Source: a virus. From it: a stretch of 64,000 nucleotides of DNA. This document shows, piece after piece, positions 10,629-18,247 of this stretch. Every line of letters starts with the position of its first letter. Position 1 is the stretch's first letter. The translations under genes were made by a program, and so were the position numbers. Location of the stretch: IMG/VR virus record IMGVR_UViG_3300028763_000010, positions 1-64,000 of that record; one strand, 5' to 3'. Below the pieces are notes generated by a model, which was not told where the DNA came from, made no database searches, and worked only from the letters and a program-made list of their open reading frames with translations.

Positions 10629-11132
10629 TTAAAATTTTATATTATTATCTTCTAATGAATGTAATTTATTTTTATAAAACTTCCCAAATGATACATAAGG
10701 GAAACCATATCTTATCTTATCCGGAGAAAAAAAATAATCGCAATTAATACGAGTATAAAATCCTTTTCTCTTTGAACGTTCTTTGTCTTTCTGACGACCT
10801 TGGTATTTAGTACTTGATGTCAATGTCATCAAACTTAATAACCCAACTTTATTTATTTTTATAGTATTTCCTTTAAAGAGTTCTTCTACTATTATAGAAA
10901 CATATGCAAAGAACACTTTATAGGCCATACCTCTTATAATTTGGCTTTTCGGATGCGTATTGGTAGAAAAGGTCACATGAGATAAACGAGGTCTAAAAAG
11001 GGTATCTATGTAAGCCGTTTTGCGTACGCCAAACTTATTGTTTTCATTAACCACATCATGATAATCAAATTCCTCTTTCCTAAACTCTTTTACCTTTTTA
11101 TTAATCCGAGTCTTCTTTGAAAATACTTCCAT
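10629..11132 (-). CDS. HU/IHF-like DNA-binding protein
   Basis: The 167-residue protein has a basic N-terminus and, around residues 66-105, the HU-family signature pattern: an amphipathic helix (AYVSIIVEELFKGNTIKI) followed by the NKVGLLSL beta strand that replaces the usual GLG(T/S)F. Two IHF-like genes, one inside the structural block, are a known feature of crAss-like phages. It would bend or coat DNA, perhaps in the capsid or at packaging. Its start lies inside the FISUMP gene (32-base overlap). The C-terminal 60 residues are basic (RQKDKERSKRKG). Confidence 0.6.
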   Translation of the reverse strand: MEVFSKKTRINKKVKEFRKEEFDYHDVVNENNKFGVRKTAYIDTLFRPRLSHVTFSTNTHPKSQIIRGMAYKVFFAYVSIIVEELFKGNTIKINKVGLLSLMTLTSSTKYQGRQKDKERSKRKGFYTRINCDYFFSPDKIRYGFPYVSFGKFYKNKLHSLEDNNIKF

Positions 11133-12084
11133 TTATATCTTTATGAGGATTTATACCATCACGGAACTGAGCCGAGTAATTCTCTTTCATATCAATACCA
11201 AAATACTTTTCAACCGGTTCAAAATATTCTGTTGTCTTATCCGAATGAGTACGATACTGATACTCTCCAAATGGTATATTCTGTTCTCTAGTAAATCGTG
11301 GCGTCTCAATAGCTTTATCATCTGGAATGATATAATCAATATTATTATAAGTAATAATAAAACCTTTAATATCATTTTGAATAAAATTATATACATTATT
11401 TTCATCATTATTATATGCTATAACTGCTCCTTCTATTCCAGCAAAATTACTACTAATTAAATCACCATTACGATAATGTTTTGTTGCAAGATTTTGTTGT
11501 AACCATACTTGATTACCTATTTTAATAGTATTGTATATATTACCATCTATATCTGTAACTGAACCTTCATTTATTTCATTATCTTTTATGCATCGAATAC
11601 TAAAACCTATATCTAAATAACTAGTTTGGTTATGTCCAAAAACATCAGCATCTAATTGTACGCCACTAAAAAGTGCAAGATTAGTAGAATATCGAGAAGT
11701 AGACCACCATGAAGCATTTCCACGCATATTATAAGAACCACTAACAGTATCATATTGGCCACCTGGTAATGCAGTAAACCCACTTTCATTAGTAGTATTT
11801 GGGTCTTGCCATAACCAATGTTCATCTCCAAGTTCCTTTACTTTAGCACCCGCAACATATGTTCCTCCTAAATAATCAACTAAATTACCCCATTCAGCAA
11901 TAGTTGGAATATGATATCCTTCTGGTGCAATTCCTCTATCATCTATGGCAGCATACCAATTATAAAGTCTACCATATTTAATAGTTTTTGTTGTTTCAGG
12001 AACTTTATGATAATCTTTCCATGAAACACCTTCATAGAATAATTCACCGTCAACTTCTACTTGTTCTGTTATAACTAAATACAT
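11101..12084 (-). CDS. FISUMP-domain (lectin-like) virion protein
   Basis: Residues 34-167 carry the Fibrobacter succinogenes major paralogous (FISUMP) signature: GRLYNWYAA, then PEGYHIPTIAEWGNLVDYLGG, ESGFTALPGG, a WWSTS motif and the closing GFSIRCIKD. The family has a C-type lectin-like fold. A second copy of only the family's opening strand follows at residues 175-210 (DIDGNIYNTIKIGNQVWLQQNL), so the motif order is unusual. In a phage structural operon such a domain probably binds surface glycans or forms a capsid or tail decoration. It lies 2 bases after the 218-residue ring-type protein and overlaps the HU-like gene by 32 bases. Confidence 0.7.
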   Translation of the reverse strand: MYLVITEQVEVDGELFYEGVSWKDYHKVPETTKTIKYGRLYNWYAAIDDRGIAPEGYHIPTIAEWGNLVDYLGGTYVAGAKVKELGDEHWLWQDPNTTNESGFTALPGGQYDTVSGSYNMRGNASWWSTSRYSTNLALFSGVQLDADVFGHNQTSYLDIGFSIRCIKDNEINEGSVTDIDGNIYNTIKIGNQVWLQQNLATKHYRNGDLISSNFAGIEGAVIAYNNDENNVYNFIQNDIKGFIITYNNIDYIIPDDKAIETPRFTREQNIPFGEYQYRTHSDKTTEYFEPVEKYFGIDMKENYSAQFRDGINPHKDINGSIFKEDSD

Positions 12085-12086
12085 AA

Positions 12087-12743
12087 TTATTGTCCTCCAT
12101 TATCTTGTTGTTGCTGTTGTTGTGGTTGCTTTACTGGAACATTCTTTGTCTCATCAACACCATTATTTGCAAAGTCTACCGGCATACCTAATTTTGCAGC
12201 AATATGTTGAAAAGTAATTATCTCTAACTGCCTTTCATTATTCTCTCCAATAGGATATGCTGTTGTTTGATAGAAGTAACCTATAAGTGTATTTGGTTGC
12301 TCAAAAATAGCATGTATCTCTACAGGTCCTACTGCAGTAGTATTTAATTGAAGATAAGCACCTACATCAGCAAATGCTATTTGACTACCACCAAATCGAT
12401 GATATTCATAACTTGCCAATTCTTCAAAAGAACAATAATGATACTGTGGTTTATTAGTACCATCCGGGCCAAAGTATCTTATATTACGTTTACCAATACC
12501 CTGCATCAATTTACAAGGTAAAGTCAATTTCTTATAATGTGCATCAAAATCAGTAGTTATACCAAAAGTAATTTGAAAGAATGCCGTCAATGGTTCTCCG
12601 GAAACATATAACGCACGTATAAGCGTAGCCCGGGAGAAGTTTATCATATCAATAATCCATTCATCATGCAATATCTGATCATCGGTAAGATGTGGTTTTA
12701 ATTGAAGTTTTAAACTCTCAACTATCTTTTCTAATGTTACCAT
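12087..12743 (-). CDS. Putative connector ring / head completion protein, 218 aa
   Basis: This is a soluble protein ending in a poly-Gln run (residues 206-213). Its N-terminal helix (VTLEKIVESLKLQLKPHL) and mixed beta region resemble ring or adaptor proteins, which crAss-like phages place between the capsid block and the tail hub. No catalytic motif is seen. It is preceded by a minus-strand terminator after the 315-residue gene, so its expression depends on readthrough. The ring role is inferred from order. Confidence 0.5.
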   Translation of the reverse strand: MVTLEKIVESLKLQLKPHLTDDQILHDEWIIDMINFSRATLIRALYVSGEPLTAFFQITFGITTDFDAHYKKLTLPCKLMQGIGKRNIRYFGPDGTNKPQYHYCSFEELASYEYHRFGGSQIAFADVGAYLQLNTTAVGPVEIHAIFEQPNTLIGYFYQTTAYPIGENNERQLEIITFQHIAAKLGMPVDFANNGVDETKNVPVKQPQQQQQQDNGGQ

Positions 12744-12754
12744 ATTTCTAGTAT

Positions 12755-12790
12755 TAAAAAAGGGTAAGTAGACATATCCTACCTACCCTT
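12755..12790 (-). terminator. Intrinsic terminator between capsid-type gene and ring gene
   Basis: In the minus-strand RNA a 12-bp stem (AAGGGTAGGTAG pairing with CTACTTACCCTT, one G-U pair) closes a 7-base loop and is followed by a run of U. It lies downstream of the 315-residue gene and upstream of the ring-type gene, inside an otherwise continuous operon, and probably reduces expression of the tail genes relative to the capsid genes. Confidence 0.8.
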
Positions 12791-12815
12791 CTTGGATTTA
12801 ATTGAAAGTTATTTA

Positions 12816-13763
12816 TTAAGGCGCTGTTTCCAATGCCACAACTCTTGCAGTAAGACTATCCAATGGATTTACATTCAATGCAACATATCCATTAAAAGCA
12901 GTATCAGGAGCAGCAACAACATCTGCCATAGATGGTACAACACCAGCATTAGCAACAGCAATAGCAGCAAACAAATTATCATCTACTAAGGCCAATGGCA
13001 TATAGAAATTATAAACCTGTTCTCTATCAGCAAATGCACTAGCAGAAACATTTTCATATCCTTCTGTTTTTGCAACAATAGTAAAACAACAATAATCAAC
13101 TCCCTCAGTAGGCATAACAACACGTTGTCCTGCATTTTCTTCCTTAATCATAAAGATACGACTCAATTGATCATTTGTCAATGTATCTTTCTTAGGAGCA
13201 GTTGTAAGTACTTGTGTGAAGTTATCATCGAAAATACGAACAGTAACCGGTTGTCCTTTTTCTTTTGCAGTAAGAACAAGTGCAGAAGTACCAGCAGCAC
13301 CCGTACGAGTAGCTACTACACAAGCACCACTGTTTACAGCATTTGAAGTTCTCATTACATCTGCATTGATTGCATCAACAAGACCATCAACAACAGATTG
13401 TTTATCCGCAGTCAAAGTAGCCGTATTGGTCAACTTATAACTATAAGTATGACTTACTGGGAACTGATGATTTCCGGAACCATCATACAATGGTTGACGT
13501 GTAACCTCAATTTCAAATAATCGTTGATCACCGGTAGTCTTAGCAACGAATGCAGGGGTAAGAGTTATCACTGCAGCAGTACCAACAGCAGATGTTTTCT
13601 TTATAATACTTGTCTTACCATTAAACGGAATATCAATTCCATATTTTTTACATACAAGATGTTTGATACCAGTAGTCACATTACCTTCGTAATACATTCC
13701 AAAGTCTTTCGGACCAATGGTATTAAATAGGTAGTCTTGTCCACCTCTTATTAAATTACTCAT
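12816..13763 (-). CDS. Putative auxiliary capsid / decoration protein, 315 aa
   Basis: The protein is rich in Ala, Thr and Val with long beta-rich stretches (residues 60-230) and no charged low-complexity regions, as in Ig-like or decoration proteins. It ends NPLDSLTARVVALETAP, a short heptad-like helix. It is one of the few genes here with less AT-biased codons, which suggests high expression, and it is followed at once by a strong terminator. These features fit an abundant virion protein. Assignment as auxiliary capsid protein rather than tail protein is inference from crAss gene order. Confidence 0.5.
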   Translation of the reverse strand: MSNLIRGGQDYLFNTIGPKDFGMYYEGNVTTGIKHLVCKKYGIDIPFNGKTSIIKKTSAVGTAAVITLTPAFVAKTTGDQRLFEIEVTRQPLYDGSGNHQFPVSHTYSYKLTNTATLTADKQSVVDGLVDAINADVMRTSNAVNSGACVVATRTGAAGTSALVLTAKEKGQPVTVRIFDDNFTQVLTTAPKKDTLTNDQLSRIFMIKEENAGQRVVMPTEGVDYCCFTIVAKTEGYENVSASAFADREQVYNFYMPLALVDDNLFAAIAVANAGVVPSMADVVAAPDTAFNGYVALNVNPLDSLTARVVALETAP

Positions 13764-13775
13764 GATTTTTATTTA

Positions 13776-14459
13776 TTAATGTTTGAATTTTAATTCATTA
13801 TTGAAAGTAGGATATCGACTATCTTGTATGCCCTCTAAATACATGCGAGAAGCAACTGTAACGATTTCAGAACATACCTCTTTGTCAAATATACTTTCAC
13901 TTGAATTAGTAGTATCCATTTCCGATATAACCGGAGGATTGATAACGTAATTCATCCTAAGTTTTGGATAACCAGTACCACTTGTTGAATAGGGCGCGTA
14001 AATAAATACTTTTTTTACAACAGCCCCATTCACTTCAAGGTTTTGTAAATTGTAATAACAATTAGTTGGTGTTGGCTTACTATAAATGCCATTTAAAATA
14101 GTAGTCTGCTCATTTAATGAAAGAGGATTACATTTACCTTCATTATTTGGAACAACCTCTATTACCAACTTTGTTATCAATCTACAATCTTTTGGTAAAT
14201 CAATTGTAAATGTTTTATACCTATAAACATCCCATTCTTCCAACCATACTCCAACAACTAAATAAGGACCAACAGTAATAGGCAAAAGCTGTATTGCAAA
14301 CTTCTTGTTTGTATCAAAGTTATCAATCTTGTTTGAAATAACTTCTTCTGTTGCTAAATTTAGAATAGTTGAAAATTCAAGTGGTAGAACAGTGCCTACA
14401 CGTGACTTCCTAACAATAGTCAGAAAATCTTTATACATATCTACAATTAATACCGGCAT
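13776..14459 (-). CDS. Putative connector ring protein, 227 aa
   Basis: It starts MPVLIVDMYKDFLTIVRKSR and combines an N-terminal helix with a central beta region; residues 115-165 contain the hydrophilic loop typical of adaptor proteins. It lies between the 260-residue gene and the putative decoration protein. Size and place fit one of the dodecameric ring proteins joining portal and tail in crAss-like phages. No catalytic residues are apparent. Confidence 0.5.
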   Translation of the reverse strand: MPVLIVDMYKDFLTIVRKSRVGTVLPLEFSTILNLATEEVISNKIDNFDTNKKFAIQLLPITVGPYLVVGVWLEEWDVYRYKTFTIDLPKDCRLITKLVIEVVPNNEGKCNPLSLNEQTTILNGIYSKPTPTNCYYNLQNLEVNGAVVKKVFIYAPYSTSGTGYPKLRMNYVINPPVISEMDTTNSSESIFDKEVCSEIVTVASRMYLEGIQDSRYPTFNNELKFKH

Positions 14460-14463
14460 AATA

Positions 14464-15246
14464 CTATTTGTTACCTTCTGATTTGTCCAACATATCTTTC
14501 AATGGGACATACAGATTATTGTTTTTGTTATCGAAAATAAAAGCAGCAGCTTCTTTTTCATCTGCACCAAGAGTTACTTTGTCATACATGATATATCCAT
14601 TAGCAACCGCGCGTTGTATCATCTTCTTTGAAAGAAGTTTTTTGATGAATACAATTTGTTGATTAGCATCAAGATTTTCAAGATATGAAAGAACTTCTCC
14701 CGGACGTGATTCAACTAATTCAAATACTCTGGCCTCAGCAATTTTCGTTGATAGATTAGTAGCATTCTCTCCAAAATAGAATAATAAATTATTCATATCT
14801 GAAAGAGCCAAGTCAAGTACTTTCGCACCGGCTTTTGCTTTTGTTCTTGAATCAACAATAGTTTTTTCTGCTTCTGCTTCGAAATTCTGAATATAGAATA
14901 AATGTTTACCTACTACTACTTCTTTACGGCTATGTGCTATCTCCGGCATTTCAAGAGCAAGATTATAAAGTGCTAAATCTCTTGTTGGAAGATATTTTCC
15001 GTTTGTCTTTATTAAAACAAGTGTTTGGTTATGAACAATAGGATAATTCTCATCTTCTTTAATTATCAATTCTTGTCTTAATAATTCAGTTGGACTCAAA
15101 TCTTGTTGCCCTGTCAATAACTTTTTTGATACATTATCAGTAATAGGAGTCATTAAAAATGGTTTTTCCTTATACTTCTTATTGATCGCGTAGATTTTTA
15201 TTTCTTCGCGTTCTTCACCTGTTTCGTCTTTGGTTGTCTTAGCCAT
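14464..15246 (-). CDS. Virion-region protein of unknown function, 260 aa
   Basis: The protein starts with a charged tail (MAKTTKDETGEEREEIK) and is mainly alpha/beta with helical segments at residues 130-215. It is the first gene after the major capsid gene and is separated from the ring-type gene by 4 bases. I do not recognise the family. Its constant position between capsid and ring genes in crAss-like phages suggests a head-assembly or neck role. Confidence 0.55.
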   Translation of the reverse strand: MAKTTKDETGEEREEIKIYAINKKYKEKPFLMTPITDNVSKKLLTGQQDLSPTELLRQELIIKEDENYPIVHNQTLVLIKTNGKYLPTRDLALYNLALEMPEIAHSRKEVVVGKHLFYIQNFEAEAEKTIVDSRTKAKAGAKVLDLALSDMNNLLFYFGENATNLSTKIAEARVFELVESRPGEVLSYLENLDANQQIVFIKKLLSKKMIQRAVANGYIMYDKVTLGADEKEAAAFIFDNKNNNLYVPLKDMLDKSEGNK

Positions 15247-15272
15247 TATCTATAATTTTTAAAAAGAATGAA

Positions 15273-16709
15273 TTAATATTTTACTGGACGATAAAGTTCA
15301 GCAATACCATTTACATCAAGTAAAGCTGCACCGGTTTCCCATAGGATGTGGTGGTGTTTACCATCTACTGAGTTGGCCATGTCGCCACCTTTATTGATAC
15401 CGTTTACTTCACCTTCTAACCAACCACGTTTACCAAGTTGCAATAACTCAATTGCTGGTTGATTGATTTCAACATCTCCCAATGATACAAAGATAGCATT
15501 ATGAGAACTATTACGGGTTCCATCAGCACCATAGGTAGTTGCACGCATTGGACTATCAAACCAAGGCACTACAGTAGGGATCATTTTTACTCCACCAAAT
15601 TCGTAATACTCGTAATCAAGATTGATACCTTTCTTTCCATTACCACCCATCTCAACTGTTTTAGGGTCGATACCAGCCTGATCTCTCATTAGCTTAGCGA
15701 AACCCTTGTAAAACTGCATACCACAGATTACAGCTACCTCTTTACCCCATGAAGAAGAATAGATAGAAATATTTTCCATGATATTATCAATGACACGAGT
15801 CGACATAACATTGTATGGTAATCTCCAAGCACCATCACCTTGGTTCAAAATACCATCACCGGCCATTACTTCGAATCCTTCATTTGTTTTTAATAGAACT
15901 TTATCATCTGCAGTAACAGTTGATTTTCCATTCAACAATTGTTTTTCACGATATGTAGCAGCACGTTCAAGCATTTGAATTTGTGCATGGTCAGCCCACA
16001 TAGAAACACCGTTATGTTCCATCCAAATAGCACTAGGACGATATTCATCAGCAGTACCAGAGATAGACCATTTCAAACGTTGAATAGTCATGTGAGTATA
16101 TGCCTTTTCATCAAAGGTATATTTTTCGTAAGCTGTTTCTGACATTTCTTCAAATGAAGTATGAGAAATACTTACTTCTTGGCCTATTGCAAGCAAATTT
16201 GGATTTACAAAATCACCTGACACATTAGTCATGATTTTTACACGATAATGGAAAATTCCGGCATCAATTTCTTGTGGAAGTGTAGAGTCGGAAACGTGTA
16301 CGTAAGTTTGATTATCGGCAAGTTCAAGAACATCTTTTGGAGAGAACCAGTTAGTATCAAGATACAAGTCAATCCATGTTTGATTACGACCCGGTTCATT
16401 AGGGAATGCATCACATTTGAATGCAGCAATAACGCGAGCTTTACGGTCTGGATAACCTTTGACGTTCCACATTACTTTACGGTTACCAACGATTTTGTAT
16501 TTTCCTGATTTTGGATTCAAAGGATCAGCAAGTTTACCCGAAAACATATTACGTCCGGCAAGTAACGAACTAAAGGCAGTAGAACTTTTAGAAAATAAAG
16601 TAGTTACTTGAGCAAGCATATGTGGACTTGCAATCAAGTATTGTGACATGTGTTTTGATGTCGGAGTTTGATTAGCGAACTCTTGTGGTGCGCCAGGTAA
16701 AATTCTCAT
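15273..16709 (-). CDS. Major capsid protein (HK97-like fold)
   Basis: The length (478 residues), place two genes after the portal and directly after a scaffold-like gene, and crAss-typical composition support the major capsid protein. The N-terminus MRILPGAPQEFANQTPTS is followed by a helical arm (residues 22-55), and residues 75-160 (KSGKYKIVGNRKVMWNVKGY) form the beta-rich E-loop region. Codons are less AT-biased than in the neighbours, as expected for the most abundant virion protein. It would assemble as hexamers and pentamers around the scaffold. No cleavage site is obvious. Confidence 0.85.
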   Translation of the reverse strand: MRILPGAPQEFANQTPTSKHMSQYLIASPHMLAQVTTLFSKSSTAFSSLLAGRNMFSGKLADPLNPKSGKYKIVGNRKVMWNVKGYPDRKARVIAAFKCDAFPNEPGRNQTWIDLYLDTNWFSPKDVLELADNQTYVHVSDSTLPQEIDAGIFHYRVKIMTNVSGDFVNPNLLAIGQEVSISHTSFEEMSETAYEKYTFDEKAYTHMTIQRLKWSISGTADEYRPSAIWMEHNGVSMWADHAQIQMLERAATYREKQLLNGKSTVTADDKVLLKTNEGFEVMAGDGILNQGDGAWRLPYNVMSTRVIDNIMENISIYSSSWGKEVAVICGMQFYKGFAKLMRDQAGIDPKTVEMGGNGKKGINLDYEYYEFGGVKMIPTVVPWFDSPMRATTYGADGTRNSSHNAIFVSLGDVEINQPAIELLQLGKRGWLEGEVNGINKGGDMANSVDGKHHHILWETGAALLDVNGIAELYRPVKY

Positions 16710-16736
16710 GATGAATTTGATTAATAGAGTTGATTA

Positions 16737-17783
16737 TTATTCTGGTTGTTCAAGCAATTTGACTTCTGACTCAAAGTCTAATGATTGACCAGTCTTTCGA
16801 GCGCTAACACCAGCAAAATTAGGAGTAATACTTAATGACTTAAGTAATGCTTCTTTTCCACCTTCACGCCCCTTAGTAATTGTTTCTATTACTTTTTCTT
16901 CTCCAAACTTAGCAACCATTACAAACATTTTGTATAATGTCATATTGTCTGACAATATTTCATCTATTAAACGTTCACCGGTTTCTTTATTTGGAACAAC
17001 AACTCTCTCAAATTCTGCTAAAAACTGATTATGGGTTTCTTGATTGACAGGAATACCATAAATAGAATCAACTTTTGAAAGACTTTCTTTAAGGGTATTC
17101 AATTCGCCTTTTGTTTCAGCCAACATTTGATTGTACTGAGTTTCATAAGTAGCAGATTGACTTTTCTTATATTCTTTTACAAGATTATCATTGTAGTTCT
17201 TGATATTTTCATCAATTACTAAAGCAGCATCTTGCTTTTGTATTTTAGTCATTCGACCAATCTCTTGTACAATATCATCATCAGTCAAACCACTTGGATT
17301 TTTTTCTGAATCATAAACACCATAACGAGTTTTTAAATCAAATGCAATTTTTTCATCAACAGTAAATTTACTTGCATCAACATACTGTTCTGATACATTT
17401 GTTACTAAATCATTAATCGTAAGATTAGGATTAGTAGCAGTCATATCTTGTATCTGTTGTGCTAATGGATGAAGAACCGGTTTCTCTAAACCAAATTTCT
17501 GTGCAATAAATGGACGAAGTAAATCATTCTCTGTTTCGGCAGTAATCTTTTCAGGCATTTTAAAGCCTTCTAAATCTTTAAATGAATCCCACAAAGGAGA
17601 AGGAGTGTAAACTGTCTCTACGGTATCTTCTGTTGTTTCCTCGGCAGTCTTTTCCACTTTCATAGGTTCATCATATGTACCAGCAGGTGCTTCTAACCTT
17701 TGAAGTTCTTCAGCAGAAAAGCCACCAGAGGTATCTTGACCTTCGGTAGCTTCTTGCATTTTAAAAAATAATGGCTTATACAT
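16737..17783 (-). CDS. Putative scaffold protein, 348 aa
   Basis: The protein is acidic, mostly helical and immediately precedes the capsid gene. Residues 10-60 are rich in Glu, Thr and Pro, residues 145-245 form coiled-coil helices (QYNQMLAETKGELNTLKESL), and the C-terminus (FESEVKLLEQPE) is short and charged. This pattern and position are those of capsid scaffolding proteins. The frame opens at 17783 and overlaps the upstream gene by 8 bases; an internal ATG at 17759 (MQEATEG) is an alternative start. Confidence 0.65.
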   Translation of the reverse strand: MYKPLFFKMQEATEGQDTSGGFSAEELQRLEAPAGTYDEPMKVEKTAEETTEDTVETVYTPSPLWDSFKDLEGFKMPEKITAETENDLLRPFIAQKFGLEKPVLHPLAQQIQDMTATNPNLTINDLVTNVSEQYVDASKFTVDEKIAFDLKTRYGVYDSEKNPSGLTDDDIVQEIGRMTKIQKQDAALVIDENIKNYNDNLVKEYKKSQSATYETQYNQMLAETKGELNTLKESLSKVDSIYGIPVNQETHNQFLAEFERVVVPNKETGERLIDEILSDNMTLYKMFVMVAKFGEEKVIETITKGREGGKEALLKSLSITPNFAGVSARKTGQSLDFESEVKLLEQPE

Positions 17784-18195
17784 TGATTAAATTATTAAAG
17801 TTAGTATCAACACCTAAAAGATATGAATCACTTACTACTAAAGCAAGAGCTCCTTTTACAATGATTTGGTTTGCAGCATTAGCCATTGATGGATTATAAT
17901 AAACAATATCACTAGCTTTAAATTGACTACTTCCACTTTCCATTACAACAGCTAAATGTGGATGAACACCTTTAAATCTTTCTAAAGTTGGTTTCTCATT
18001 ATTTACAATGATGATCTTTTCGGCAAATGGAACTGTAATAGGGCAAAGAAGAATATCACCACTATTATTTATTGTTCTACACTTGAAACCAGTTTGACCC
18101 GGATCACATACTTCAATAAGACTTAGATAACTTTTAATCCCATTGTTCTTAGATTGAATTTCCTCAATCGCTTTTTCTAATCTGTCTTTAAACAT
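17776..18195 (-). CDS. Virion-region protein, 139 aa
   Basis: It starts MFKDRLEKAIEEIQSKNNG, a short amphipathic helix, followed by a beta-rich body. It is the first gene after a promoter located at 18225-18232, so it leads the capsid transcript. No known motif is seen. It lies between portal and scaffold and could be a head vertex or assembly factor; function is not established. Confidence 0.6.
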   Translation of the reverse strand: MFKDRLEKAIEEIQSKNNGIKSYLSLIEVCDPGQTGFKCRTINNSGDILLCPITVPFAEKIIIVNNEKPTLERFKGVHPHLAVVMESGSSQFKASDIVYYNPSMANAANQIIVKGALALVVSDSYLLGVDTNFNNLINV

Positions 18196-18224
18196 AAGTG
18201 TTTGATTTGATTAATAATATGATG

Positions 18225-18232
18225 CAAATATA
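18225..18232 (-). promoter_or_regulatory. Bacteroidetes-type promoter -7 box (TATATTTG) for the capsid operon
   Basis: The minus strand reads TATATTTG, matching TAnnTTTG, in the 52-base gap between the portal gene and the 139-residue gene. Transcription would begin about 20 bases before the ATG at 18195. A separate promoter here explains how scaffold and capsid genes can be expressed more strongly than terminase and portal. No clear -33 element is visible. Confidence 0.6.
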
Positions 18233-18247
18233 TGAATAATTTAATTA

